Source of the DNA: Armatimonadota bacterium
GTDB taxonomy: Bacteria; Armatimonadota; Fimbriimonadia; Fimbriimonadales; GBS-DC
Assembly: GCA_013359125.1 (NCBI GenBank)
Contig: JABWCR010000012.1
Span: 1-64,000 of the forward strand
Length of the DNA stretch: 64,000 bases
Reading direction: 5' to 3'
Both the position numbers and the translations under genes were made by a program. This document shows positions 18,771-27,241 of this stretch, in pieces. Under the pieces are notes generated by a model. It ran no database searches. It was not told where the DNA came from and was given only the letters and a program-made list of their open reading frames with translations. Position 1 is the first letter of the stretch, and every line of letters begins with the position of its first letter.

Positions 18771-19709
18771 ATGATTGCCGAGCCGACCGTCGAGCCGAAC
18801 CTCGCTCCCTGGAACAGCGACCCCGAGTTTCGCGCTGGGTATGTCGCTGTAGTGGGGAGGCCGAACGTAGGAAAAAGCTCGCTGGTCAACCTCTTCGTCG
18901 GCCGAAAAGTCTCTATCGTCTCCCCTCGCCCTCAAACCACGCGTCGGCGCATCTTGGGAGTTATGAACTCCGAAAAGTCTCAGGCCGTATTTTTGGATAC
19001 GCCCGGCATCCATCGTCCCAAGCACCGACTAGGACAATATATGCTGGAATCGGCCGTCTCGGCCTTGACCGACGCCGATTGCGTCTTGGCGGTCGTCGAT
19101 GCCTCTTGCCTGCCAGGTCAGGAAGATCGACACATAGCCGAACTCTTAGAGAACGAGGCCAAGTGCGACGTGATTTTGGTGATGAACAAGATGGATCGGC
19201 TGAAGCCGGAGCACGTCGTGCGCAATACCGAAGCTTATGTCGCCCTGTTCAAACCCGCCGAGTGGATGATGACGAATGCCCTCCGAGGGCACAACAAAGA
19301 AAAGCTCTGGAAGCTGATCGAACCCCGGCTGCCCCTCTGCCCGCCGCTTTTTCCGCCCGACCAAATCACCGATCAGCCCGAACAGACCCACGCCGCCGAG
19401 CTAATCAGAGAGAAAGCGCTGATCCACACCTACCAAGAAGTGCCTCACAGCGTCGCCGTTATGATCGAGCAATGGAAAGAGGAGCGCGAAGATCTGCTTC
19501 ATATTTCCGCCACGTTCATCGTAGAGCGAGACGCGCACAAAGGCATCCTCATCGGACATGGCGGGCAGATGATCAAGCAGATCGGCCAAGAGGCGCGATT
19601 AGAGATGGAAGAATGGCTGGGCAAGAAGGTCTTCCTCGAACTGTGGGTCAAAGTGAAGCCAAAATGGCGCAATCACCCCGCCTTGCTGAACGAGTTGGAG
19701 TATCGGTGA
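18771..19709 (+). CDS. era: GTPase Era
   Basis: An essential GTPase that binds the 3' end of 16S rRNA in 30S assembly. Its 312 residues include G1 GRPNVGKS (29-36), DTPG (76-79), NKMD (139-142) and a C-terminal KH domain HGGQMIKQIGQEARLEMEEWLGKKVFLELWVKVKPKWR. It lies divergently from the nusA operon, another ribosome-assembly cluster. The ATG has no ribosome site and follows a -10 by 7 nt. Confidence 0.95.
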   Translation: MIAEPTVEPNLAPWNSDPEFRAGYVAVVGRPNVGKSSLVNLFVGRKVSIVSPRPQTTRRRILGVMNSEKSQAVFLDTPGIHRPKHRLGQYMLESAVSALTDADCVLAVVDASCLPGQEDRHIAELLENEAKCDVILVMNKMDRLKPEHVVRNTEAYVALFKPAEWMMTNALRGHNKEKLWKLIEPRLPLCPPLFPPDQITDQPEQTHAAELIREKALIHTYQEVPHSVAVMIEQWKEEREDLLHISATFIVERDAHKGILIGHGGQMIKQIGQEARLEMEEWLGKKVFLELWVKVKPKWRNHPALLNELEYR

Positions 19710-19809
19710 AAATTGACCGTAACCATGCAGGCAGGAGAACGGTCATAATTAACGAAAGTAGTCAATCAGGGCGAACGGACTCGCCCGACCGGAGGATCGA
19801 TTCGACATT
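19710..19809. other. Gap after era with two small inverted repeats
   Basis: A 6-bp stem with an 18-nt loop (19715-19720 / 19739-19744) just after the era stop may terminate era weakly. A second 6-bp palindrome (19769-19774 / 19781-19786) lies ahead of the lipoprotein gene. Confidence 0.4.
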
Positions 19810-20340
19810 ATGAAGAGTTTTGTAAAAGGCTTGACGATAGCGGCGATGGCGACCTGGATTCTGGGCTCGATAGGATGCGGCGGCGGCAGCGGAATCGTTG
19901 TAGTGCCACCGCCGGAAGGTCGTGGCGTAAGGATAGATTTGACGGTGGCCGGAACAGGGGCGCCTTTGACTGGCGCCGAAGTCCATTATGTGATGGCCAG
20001 CGGAGGCGTTATCACCTCCGCTCAGTTCGTCGAATCGACGACAACGCCCGGAACCTACGAGATCGCCGATCTGCCCACAGCGGGAACCCTCATGGGCGTT
20101 TGGATCAATACGCCTGCCGGGTTCCACAAGGTCGTCCGCCAAGTCGCCGACCCCAGTCGCGGCATTCCTCAAAGAGTCATCCAGTTCTTGAACGCCTTCA
20201 ATGCGGGCGGCTGCCTTTTGGCCAATGGCAGACAGCAATCCGACTTTGTAGCGGGCACGACCCATTTGGGACGAGTGGACCTGTATCAAAACACGGCGGG
20301 CAGTCCGCCTCCGCCCGCCATGACGGAGTCCTGTCCGTAA
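19810..20340 (+). CDS. Hypothetical lipoprotein
   Basis: A 176-residue exported protein. A basic N terminus and hydrophobic stretch lead to the lipobox LGSIGCGGGS (Cys23), then a short Gly/Pro linker. The rest looks like a small beta-sandwich, possibly a carboxypeptidase-regulatory or Ig-like fold (LTVAGTGAPLTGAEVHYV, then TPGTYEIADLPTAG). No catalytic residues are recognised. A GGAGG ribosome site is about 14 nt upstream of the ATG. The next gene follows after 10 nt. Confidence 0.7.
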   Translation: MKSFVKGLTIAAMATWILGSIGCGGGSGIVVVPPPEGRGVRIDLTVAGTGAPLTGAEVHYVMASGGVITSAQFVESTTTPGTYEIADLPTAGTLMGVWINTPAGFHKVVRQVADPSRGIPQRVIQFLNAFNAGGCLLANGRQQSDFVAGTTHLGRVDLYQNTAGSPPPPAMTESCP

Positions 20341-20350
20341 GGCAAACCCT

Positions 20351-21586
20351 ATGGTCGCCAGACGGCTGCTCGTCTGGAGCATCGTGGTCGGTTGCCTAGC
20401 ATTGCTCGTCGGCGGCGCCGAGTATTTGCGCCGCCAAGACCCCCTCAGTCGCATGGCCGGGACGCCGATAGATCCTAAATCGGCCATTCGCCTAAAAAAC
20501 GTCGAGGCCACCTTGCGAAAAGGCATGACCCCCTTGGCTCATGTCTCGGTCGACCAGATCGTGATGGATCAGGACCGCTCTCAATGGCAAATATCGGGCG
20601 TCAAAAACGCCGAATTCTTGGAAGAAGGCAAGCCGTTCGCCATCGCCACATGCCAAAACATGCTCTATAGCGCTCACGGACAAACAGCAACCCTGAAAGG
20701 CAAAGCCGATCTGAAACTGCCCGGAGCGAAAGCCATAAGAGGCGAAGCGATCGCGCTACAGACCGAACAAGCCGTCTGGGACATTCGAGGACGTCTATTA
20801 ACGACCAGCCATTCCATGTCCCTCGCTTGGTCCACAGGAAGAGCCACCGCACAGGCGATGCGCGTCAACTTGGCCGACAAAACTCTCGAGCTAGAGGACG
20901 TAACGGCAACGCTGACCGCACAACCGCCCAAGAAGAGCCGAGAGGTCATCTTTCGATATAAAAAGAGCCGCACCGCCAAAAACAAAACCCGAGCAGAGAA
21001 CGTCGAGATCGTCGACCAGGACGCCTTCATGCGAGCCGACATCGTCGATTACGACGAGACGGACGACCGCCGTTACGTGCTGGCCAAGGGCGGACTGCTC
21101 TACATCGACGCCCGCATCGACGCCACCGCCGGCAAACTGGAAGCCTGGCTGAACGACGAGCGCGCCCTCCTCACCGAAGGCGTCGTCCTCATCATCAAAG
21201 AAAAGAAGTCAGAAATTCCCGACCAGTCGCCGCCCAAGGACGAAGAAGCCCTCCGACCCGAAAACATCCGCAAATACCCGATCTATGTAACCTGCGACCG
21301 GCTCGAATCGTTCTACGAAGAAGAAAGGGCCATCCTAACGGGAAACCTCAAGGTGGAACAGCGCCTGCCCGACGGCAAATTTCGCACGGCCACTGCCGAA
21401 CGCGCCGAGTTCGACGCCAAAAACGAAGTCCTCACCCTCATCGGCAAAGTTCTGCTAGAAGACGAAAAAGGCCAATCGTTCGAAGCCGCCAAAATCGCCC
21501 TCAGCGTCAAGGAAGGCGAGGAGTGGTACGAAGCGACCGACGTTACCCACGGCCGAATCAAGATCGAAAAGAAAGAACAGCCATAA
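20351..21586 (+). CDS. LptC/LptA-like LPS transport protein
   Basis: A 411-residue protein with one N-terminal membrane helix (about 5-24) and a long periplasmic beta-rich region. The middle (SQWQISGVKNAEFLEEGKPFAIATCQNMLYSAHGQTATLKGKADLK) resembles the LptC/YrbK jelly-roll. The C-terminal third (PIYVTCDRLESFYEEERAILTGNLKVEQRLPDGKFRTATAERAEFDAKNEVLTLIGKVLLED) has the OstA/LptA pattern. I infer a periplasmic bridge component carrying LPS from the inner to the outer membrane. Separate LptB/F/G genes are not in the window. The call is based on pattern only. Confidence 0.65.
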   Translation: MVARRLLVWSIVVGCLALLVGGAEYLRRQDPLSRMAGTPIDPKSAIRLKNVEATLRKGMTPLAHVSVDQIVMDQDRSQWQISGVKNAEFLEEGKPFAIATCQNMLYSAHGQTATLKGKADLKLPGAKAIRGEAIALQTEQAVWDIRGRLLTTSHSMSLAWSTGRATAQAMRVNLADKTLELEDVTATLTAQPPKKSREVIFRYKKSRTAKNKTRAENVEIVDQDAFMRADIVDYDETDDRRYVLAKGGLLYIDARIDATAGKLEAWLNDERALLTEGVVLIIKEKKSEIPDQSPPKDEEALRPENIRKYPIYVTCDRLESFYEEERAILTGNLKVEQRLPDGKFRTATAERAEFDAKNEVLTLIGKVLLEDEKGQSFEAAKIALSVKEGEEWYEATDVTHGRIKIEKKEQP

Positions 21587-21593
21587 AGCAAAA

Positions 21594-21618
21594 AGGGCCG
21601 AGCGTACAGCCCGGCCCT
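21594..21618. terminator. Bidirectional intrinsic terminator
   Basis: A 7-bp GC stem (21594-21600 / 21612-21618) with an 11-nt loop lies between two convergent genes. Pyrimidine-rich sequence follows on the plus side and TTTTT on the minus side, so it can serve both the LptC/LptA-like gene and the dockerin gene. Confidence 0.75.
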
Positions 21619-21636
21619 CTTCTTCAACTTTATCGC

Positions 21637-22494
21637 TTATCGGCTTCGGCCAAAGTTCTCCAGCACGATGGCCAAGTCGATGTCGGTTACCACGCCGTCG
21701 CCGTCCAGATCGCCGTAATCGTCAATCTGTCCGAACAGCTCCAGTACGATAGCCAGGTCGAGATCGTCCACCGTGCCGTTGTTGTCCACATCGCCCGGCA
21801 GCGGAGAGACCATCTGCATGTAATCCACGAACGTCTCAACGGCGCCATCGTCGCTGAAGGCCGTTACCTCCTGTCGCACCACCAAGTTCTGACCCGGCAA
21901 GAGCATCGTAGGCACGCCCAAATCCAGCTCCATGCCAGGCTCCAAGTAAAGATCCATGCCGCCTGGCACCGGCTCCATATTGCCCAGCATCGGGTTGCCG
22001 TCGCGCAGTTCATCCTGGCTCACCGTATGATCCAGCACGGCATACGCAACGTTGTTGACAACCTGCCGCGCCGTGATGTTGCGATAGCTGAGCATCCACC
22101 CGCCCACGGTCTCCCAGGAGATGGGCACGGCGTTGCCCCAGCGGCGACCGGAAAGCGGCTGCTGGTTCGAATCCAGGAAGACCACGGTTACGCCAATATT
22201 GCCGTAATTGCTAATGTAGCCGAAGCCGACCGTCTGGACCGACGAAGTGCGGGGGATGGTAACGTGCCAAAGGCCCGGGCTTATCCAGGTCGACAGGTTG
22301 TAAGGATAAATCCACGGTCCGGCGCAATAGCCGGTGCCGTGCGTTACGATCAGGCGGACATACGCCGCGCCCTGAGGAAAGTGAACCGTTTTGCTCCAGC
22401 TCATATTGACGTTGGGGCAGGCCTCGACAGAGGTCGCCAGCGAGGCGGTCAGCGCTACGGCCGTGATTCCAAGGGCTATCGTTTTCAAGTTCAA
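21637..22494 (-). CDS. Secreted protein with dockerin-type C terminus (paralogue 1)
   Basis: A 285-residue exported protein: a signal peptide (about 1-24, ending VEA), a roughly 190-residue unknown beta-rich domain beginning ACPNVNMSWSKTV, and a C-terminal dockerin pair, GDVDNNGTVDDLDLAIVLELFG and GDLDGDGVVTDIDLAIVLENFG. It starts with TTG 22492-22494, having AAGGAG 8 nt upstream. It is a paralogue of the next upstream gene; the dockerin DNA is nearly identical between them while the N-terminal domains have diverged. The cohesin partner, if any, is not in the window. Confidence 0.8.
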   Translation of the reverse strand: MNLKTIALGITAVALTASLATSVEACPNVNMSWSKTVHFPQGAAYVRLIVTHGTGYCAGPWIYPYNLSTWISPGLWHVTIPRTSSVQTVGFGYISNYGNIGVTVVFLDSNQQPLSGRRWGNAVPISWETVGGWMLSYRNITARQVVNNVAYAVLDHTVSQDELRDGNPMLGNMEPVPGGMDLYLEPGMELDLGVPTMLLPGQNLVVRQEVTAFSDDGAVETFVDYMQMVSPLPGDVDNNGTVDDLDLAIVLELFGQIDDYGDLDGDGVVTDIDLAIVLENFGRSR

Positions 22495-22574
22495 GTTCGT
22501 TTCTCCTTGCGCGAGGTCGTCGCGGTGTGCAGTTATGTCCTAATAGATGCGGCGGGGCAAGGAGATGTAGCAAA

Positions 22575-22602
22575 ACGGCGGCGAGAAAGTTCCCGCCGCC
22601 GT
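22575..22602 (-). terminator. Intrinsic terminator of dockerin paralogue 2
   Basis: A 9-bp GC-rich stem (22575-22583 / 22594-22602) is followed on the minus strand by TTTTG. It separates the two paralogous genes. Confidence 0.7.
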
Positions 22603-22623
22603 CAAGGCTCGTTCAGTCAGCCC

Positions 22624-23526
22624 TTATCGGCTTCGGCCAAAGTTCTCCAGCACGATGGCCAAGTCCACATCGGTTACGACGCCGTCCCCGTCCAGATCGC
22701 CATACTCGTCGGCCGTGCCGAAAAGCTCCAGTACGATAGCCAGGTCGAGATCGTCCACCGTGCCGTTGTTGTCCACATCGCCCGGCAGCGGAGTCAAAGT
22801 CTGCGTATAGTCGATAAACGTCTGAACCGTGCCCTCGTCAAATGTCGTGATCTTGTGCCGAGTTACAATCGTCTGACCGGGGCCCGGAGAAGTCGGAAAC
22901 GGCAGGAATATCTCCTCGTCCGGGTTCACCATCAGATGGTCGCCGCCCGGCACCGGATCAAACGTCAACCCGTGCCCGCCGTCCCGCATCTGCTCGATCG
23001 ACATCGCCGAATCGATGATCGCGTAGCCCAATTCCTCCAACACCTGAGGACCCACCGTCCCGCGAGCATGAGCGCCGTGGCCCAAGCCCAGCGGATCCTC
23101 GATCGGAACGATGATCATGTTGCCCCAACGAGAAGGAATCACATTCATGTTGATGTCCAGATAGCGCACCGTGACGGCGGGCGTGCCATAGTTGCTGATC
23201 CATCCAAAACCCGCCGTGATCGTCGAGCCGGGCGTGGCCGGAATGTTGACGTGCCAATTGTTGGCGCTCACCCACGTCGAGGTGCCCGCTGGGAACACGT
23301 TCCAAGGCCCCGCGCATCCGTTGTTGTTGCCGTGCGTAACGAACAATCGCACGCCGTGAGCGTAGCTGGGAACGGTCATCGTCTTGGTCCATATCATGTT
23401 CACGTTCGGGCAGGCCTCGCCCGGTACGGTCAAGCCGACTGCGAGTAGAGCGGCGCTCAAAGCCAGCGCCAGCGATTTGAGAGAAACCGAAGCTATCCGT
23501 CTGCCAAAAGTCGTTTTCAGGTTCAT
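22624..23526 (-). CDS. Secreted protein with dockerin-type C terminus (paralogue 2)
   Basis: A 300-residue exported protein built like its downstream neighbour: signal peptide (about 1-37), the same unknown domain (ACPNVNMIWTKTMTVPSYAHGVRLFVTHG, WISNYG, RWGNM), then the dockerin pair ending ENFGRSR. The domain also shares the VPGG and PLPGDVD boundaries with paralogue 1. Its function is unknown; cell-surface or extracellular-complex attachment is an inference. ATG 23524-23526 follows TATAAT by 5 nt, so it is probably leaderless. Confidence 0.8.
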   Translation of the reverse strand: MNLKTTFGRRIASVSLKSLALALSAALLAVGLTVPGEACPNVNMIWTKTMTVPSYAHGVRLFVTHGNNNGCAGPWNVFPAGTSTWVSANNWHVNIPATPGSTITAGFGWISNYGTPAVTVRYLDINMNVIPSRWGNMIIVPIEDPLGLGHGAHARGTVGPQVLEELGYAIIDSAMSIEQMRDGGHGLTFDPVPGGDHLMVNPDEEIFLPFPTSPGPGQTIVTRHKITTFDEGTVQTFIDYTQTLTPLPGDVDNNGTVDDLDLAIVLELFGTADEYGDLDGDGVVTDVDLAIVLENFGRSR

Positions 23527-23531
23527 AACTT

Positions 23532-23537
23532 ATTATA
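23532..23537 (-). promoter_or_regulatory. -10 element of dockerin paralogue 2
   Basis: TATAAT on the minus strand, ending 5 nt before the ATG; no ribosome site intervenes. Confidence 0.55.
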
Positions 23538-23614
23538 TAGCGATTTTCGGGCAAATGTAGCAGGCTGGAAAATCATCGCGTCGTTCGAACCTTTTGAGAC
23601 CCGCCGCGGTATCT

Positions 23615-23620
23615 TATAAT
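23615..23620 (+). promoter_or_regulatory. -10 element of the Ser/Thr kinase gene
   Basis: A perfect TATAAT, 8 nt before the ATG at 23629, with no clear ribosome site between. Confidence 0.55.
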
Positions 23621-23628
23621 GAGATAAG

Positions 23629-25248
23629 ATGCCCGCTCAGACCATACTCGGCCACTATCGCATCATCCGCGAGATCGCGCGCAGCAACGACATCGTCTAC
23701 GAGGCGTTGGACGAGCGCATCCATCGCCGCGTGGCCATCAAGGAGTTGAACATCCCCCACGGCGCCACCGACAGCGTCCGCGCCGACCGCATTCAGCGCT
23801 TTTTGCGCGAGGCGCGGGCGGGCGGCAGCCTGTCGCACCCCAACATTGTAACCATCCACGAGACGGAGGAGGAGGACGGCCGCTACTTCATCGTGATGGA
23901 GTATTTGGAGGGCGAGACGCTGCGCAACCGGATGGAGCGCGAGGGCGCCCTGCCGCCGGAAGCGGCGACCGACATCGCCGGCCAGATATTGAGCGCGCTG
24001 ATAGAGGCTCACACCAAGGGCGTCATCCATCGCGATCTAAAGCCCGAAAACATCCACCTATTGCCCGATGGGCGGGTGAAGATCACCGATTTTGGCATCG
24101 CCCGGCTGAAGTTCGAGCCTTCCATCACCATCGACGGGCAGATATTCGGCACGCCGAGCTACATGTCGCCCGAACAGGTGCTGGGCAAAGAGATCGACGA
24201 GCGCTCCGACCTGTTCTCCGTCGGCTCCCTGCTCTTCGAGATGTTGGCGGGGCACAAGGCGTTCCAAGGCGATTCGGTCGTTAGCATCACGCACGCGATC
24301 ATGAATTCTGAGCCTGCGATCCCGCAGTCTGTGCCGACCGGATTGGAGCACGCCATCCGGAAAGCGCTTCAAAAGGATCCGCAGATGCGCTTTTCGTCGG
24401 CCGGCGAAATGAAACGCGCCTTGGAAGAGGCGAAAGCGGCTCCCCAGCCGCTTCAGGCTACAGTGGGCGCCACCGGCGCTTTTGGCTTGCCGTCCGCGCC
24501 CGACCCGACGATCATCGCTCAAGCGCCGGCGCCACCTCCGGTTCAGCCTCCGGTTTACATTCCGCCTCCGCCGCCCGCGCCGTGGATGACGCCGGAAACG
24601 CGCCACTTTTTGGGCACGGTGGGCGCGGTGGCACTGATCGGCTTGGCGATATTGGGCGTACTGGGAGGCGGCTACTATCTGGCGGCGCAAGCCTACGAAC
24701 GGTACGAGCTGCATCAGCAAGACGCGAGATTGGAACAGGACATCGCGCGGGCGGAGGCTCTGTTCAACAGCGAGCGGTTTGCCGAGGCCGCCGCGCTGTA
24801 TGGCGAGTTGGCGCAGCGCGCCAAACTGGACAAGACTCGGGACACGCTGCGGCGCAACGGCGCGATCGCGTGCGTCTCGCAGGGGCATGCCTACTACCAG
24901 CGGGGGAATCTGTTGACAGCCGAACGCTGGTACCGCCAATCGTTTCGACACGCCGAAACGCACGAAGGGTACGGCGCATTGGGGCAACTGTTGGAGGCGG
25001 GCGACCCGGTGCAAGCGGCCGAAATGTACGAGCAAGCCGCGCAGCTGGCCGGGGACGGCATTGAATACAAGGTGCGGGCCGCCCGAATCTATCTGAGGAT
25101 CGGCGATGTGTGCTATGCCCAAGGCGACAACATTGGGGCGCTACGGTTTTGGGGTATGGCCTCTCGAGCGGCGCCGGGCACCGAGATCTCCGACCGGGCG
25201 CAGGAACAGGCGATGGCCGTGCTGAACGAAAGATACCAACGCAGGTAA
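23629..25248 (+). CDS. Membrane Ser/Thr protein kinase with TPR-like periplasmic region
   Basis: A Hanks-type kinase of 539 residues. The catalytic Lys38 (VAIKEL), HRDLKPEN (Asp136) and DFG (154-156) are intact. The glycine-rich loop is not: the segment reads IARSNDIVYEA with no glycine. A Pro-rich linker (about 290-325) and one membrane helix (about 329-352) lead to tandem TPR-like helices outside the membrane. PASTA repeats are absent. It probably senses an extracytoplasmic signal through the TPR region. The next gene, a zinc-ribbon membrane protein, lies 36 nt downstream. Confidence 0.88.
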   Translation: MPAQTILGHYRIIREIARSNDIVYEALDERIHRRVAIKELNIPHGATDSVRADRIQRFLREARAGGSLSHPNIVTIHETEEEDGRYFIVMEYLEGETLRNRMEREGALPPEAATDIAGQILSALIEAHTKGVIHRDLKPENIHLLPDGRVKITDFGIARLKFEPSITIDGQIFGTPSYMSPEQVLGKEIDERSDLFSVGSLLFEMLAGHKAFQGDSVVSITHAIMNSEPAIPQSVPTGLEHAIRKALQKDPQMRFSSAGEMKRALEEAKAAPQPLQATVGATGAFGLPSAPDPTIIAQAPAPPPVQPPVYIPPPPPAPWMTPETRHFLGTVGAVALIGLAILGVLGGGYYLAAQAYERYELHQQDARLEQDIARAEALFNSERFAEAAALYGELAQRAKLDKTRDTLRRNGAIACVSQGHAYYQRGNLLTAERWYRQSFRHAETHEGYGALGQLLEAGDPVQAAEMYEQAAQLAGDGIEYKVRAARIYLRIGDVCYAQGDNIGALRFWGMASRAAPGTEISDRAQEQAMAVLNERYQRR

Positions 25249-25284
25249 AGGGAACCGTTCCGTCGAATAGTGCATCCAAAGGGT

Positions 25285-26169
25285 ATGGCCTACTGTTCTC
25301 AATGCGCCGAGCCGCTCGCCAGCGAAGCCCGCTTTTGCCACAAATGCGGAGCGGCCGCCGTCGCCACTGCCCCGAACGCAACGATCATTGGCGCCCCTCT
25401 GCCTGTAGCGGCGAAGAAGCCCAAGCCCGTTGCGAAGATTCTCGGCGCGTTGGTCGGGTTGGGGATTTTGTGCGCGCTTGCCTACTTAGGGGGTAGGCAA
25501 GCCGGTTGGTTCGGTCGGGCAGAAGTCAAGACGCCGTCGGGCGCCAATCCGCTCAGCGCGACTATGCAACCGCCAGAAGGCGCCAATCCTTTAAGAGCCG
25601 AAGTTCAGCCGAACTCGGGCGCCAATCCGCTTCGTGCGGAGATCGAACCCGGACAGCCGCCCAAAGAGCCGCCCAAAGACGTGCTCGACTGGCTGGAGCA
25701 CCTGCGCCGAATTGAGATGAAGCGCCGAGCCATGCGCAACGACTTTTCGCCCGCGCTGGACATGCTTCGAACGGCGCTGGGCATGAAGACCGAAATTGAT
25801 CTGGACGAGATGGATGAAAAGAAAAAGGGCTTGGACGAGAACTACCACAAGTACGCCCAAAATTGGTACGATCTGCTGAAGGAGTACGCCAGCGTCCGGC
25901 CTCCCCAACAGTGCGCTACTTTGGCAGCGTCCTACGACACCGCGCTGAGACGGTACGTTGAGGCCATGATTCGCATCCAAGATTCCATGCGAAAGGAAGA
26001 CATCAGCGAACTGATGAAGATGCGCGGCGGCGAGCAGGGGCAGGTGGACAGCCTGCTAATCGAAGCCGATGAGAATCTGCGCCGCCTTGCGCGAGAGATC
26101 GGGATTCGAAAGCCGTTCGCTATTCAGCCCGACTCGTCTGTCGATTCGATGGTCGGCCTCGGCTTCTAA
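25285..26169 (+). CDS. Zinc-ribbon membrane protein with GANPL repeats
   Basis: A 294-residue protein of unknown function. A cytosolic double-Cys zinc ribbon (CSQCAEPL ... FCHKCG) is followed by a membrane helix (about residues 53-70). Three 13-residue repeats containing GANPL come next, then a helical, charged C-terminal domain. ATG 25285 begins just before the ribbon; GTG 25270 is an alternative. It lies just after the kinase gene, so it may be part of the same signalling unit or a substrate, which is an inference. Its stop overlaps the convergent queE stop. Confidence 0.75.
   Translation: MAYCSQCAEPLASEARFCHKCGAAAVATAPNATIIGAPLPVAAKKPKPVAKILGALVGLGILCALAYLGGRQAGWFGRAEVKTPSGANPLSATMQPPEGANPLRAEVQPNSGANPLRAEIEPGQPPKEPPKDVLDWLEHLRRIEMKRRAMRNDFSPALDMLRTALGMKTEIDLDEMDEKKKGLDENYHKYAQNWYDLLKEYASVRPPQQCATLAASYDTALRRYVEAMIRIQDSMRKEDISELMKMRGGEQGQVDSLLIEADENLRRLAREIGIRKPFAIQPDSSVDSMVGLGF
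25537..25653 (+). repeat. Three 39-bp tandem repeats inside the zinc-ribbon gene
   Basis: Copies start at 25537, 25576 and 25615, exactly 39 bp apart. Each encodes a 13-residue unit of the form (S/E)GANPL(S/R)Ax(M/V/I)(Q/E)P. The unit probably forms an extended linker outside the membrane. Confidence 0.7.
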
Positions 26170-26945
26170 CGCTGAGCCATCATCTTGTGCGTTTGAGGGA
26201 TCACCCGCACATCCGAGCCTTCTCCAGCCGCTACTGCTTGTATCTGCAACATCCTTTCTGGAGTCGGAGCCTGCTCGTTCGGCGTTACGGGCTGCAAGAT
26301 CAACGGTCGGCCATGTTTCTCTGCCAATCGCGCCGCCTGTACGACCTCGTCTTCGGTCGTTTCGCTGGTTACCACGGCCTTAATAAACACCAGCCCATCA
26401 AAGTTCGCCGCCGTCTGCAAGAACCGATCGTGCTGCGTCCAGAGGTCGCGATCCTTGGTCGCCGAGACCAACTTAACGTCCATCGCAATGACGGACCAGT
26501 ACGGCAACAGCGGCTCTAACGCTTTTGAGAGATCGCCCGCGGTCTCCAGATAAAGATAAAAGCCGTCAGAAACCGCGGCCGGAGCGAATTGCTCCAAGAA
26601 GCGACCGTGCAACAGCGGTTCCCCGCCCGTCAGCGCGATATGCCGATGCAAGCCTCTTGGTTGGTCCATCTCGCGGCAAAGCAACAAGAGCGCATTTACA
26701 TCGATCGGGTTTGCGTACGATTCGACAATCCCCGACCCTGGCCGTCGTTCGACGGAGAACTTCTCAGGCAGGTAGCCTTTTGGATGGCGCGCCAGCACCG
26801 TTTCCGGCGTGTCGCAAAAAGAGCAGTTAAGATGACAGCCAAAGAAACGAACGAAGAGTTGTCGTTCGCCAACGAGGAGACCCTCGCCTTGAACGGAACT
26901 GAAGACCTCGGTTAGATATGCCCTATCTGGGCTAAATAGGCTCAT
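26166..26945 (-). CDS. queE: 7-carboxy-7-deazaguanine synthase (radical SAM)
   Basis: A radical-SAM enzyme making 7-carboxy-7-deazaguanine in the queuosine pathway. Its 259 residues begin with EVFSSVQGEGLLVGERQLFVRFFGCHLNCSFCDT, holding the CxxxCxxC cluster ligands (Cys37, Cys41, Cys44), then LTGGEPLLHG. Other que genes are not in the window. GAGG lies upstream of the ATG and a TAGAAT -10-like box stands 15 nt before it, suggesting a very short leader. Confidence 0.92.
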   Translation of the reverse strand: MSLFSPDRAYLTEVFSSVQGEGLLVGERQLFVRFFGCHLNCSFCDTPETVLARHPKGYLPEKFSVERRPGSGIVESYANPIDVNALLLLCREMDQPRGLHRHIALTGGEPLLHGRFLEQFAPAAVSDGFYLYLETAGDLSKALEPLLPYWSVIAMDVKLVSATKDRDLWTQHDRFLQTAANFDGLVFIKAVVTSETTEDEVVQAARLAEKHGRPLILQPVTPNEQAPTPERMLQIQAVAAGEGSDVRVIPQTHKMMAQR

Positions 26946-26963
26946 TTCAGAGCCTCGAAGATT

Positions 26964-27215
26964 CTAGACAGGTACGACAGAGACACGGCGGCGATTTTTG
27001 GGTCCCTCAAACTTCACCGTGCCGTCGACCATGGCGAACAGCGTGTCGTCCTTTCCTCGACCCACGTTTCGACCCGGATGAAACTTGGTGCCTCGCTGAC
27101 GCACGATGATATGGCCGGCCTTGACCGCCTCGCCTCCAAACTCCTTGACGCCCAAAAACTGGGGCGAACTGTCCCTGCCGTTTCGAGTACTGCCTACGCC
27201 TTTCTTACTAGCCAT
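26964..27215 (-). CDS. rpmA: Ribosomal protein bL27
   Basis: An 83-residue large-subunit protein near the peptidyl-transferase centre. It has the standard start [43 protein letters not shown] and [11 protein letters not shown], with no processed N-terminal extension. A GGAGGC ribosome site and a GG-TATAAT promoter (-10 at 27242-27247) lie directly upstream. The usual partner rplU (L21) is absent here. Confidence 0.95.
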   Translation of the reverse strand: MASKKGVGSTRNGRDSSPQFLGVKEFGGEAVKAGHIIVRQRGTKFHPGRNVGRGKDDTLFAMVDGTVKFEGPKNRRRVSVVPV

Positions 27216-27241
27216 ATCGATCTTGCCTCCGTCGGACGGGG

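Noticed and set aside
21523-23448. A 641-codon open frame on the plus strand opposite the two dockerin genes
   Set aside because: Antisense shadow of two paralogous genes; the apparent internal repetition simply mirrors their shared dockerin DNA.
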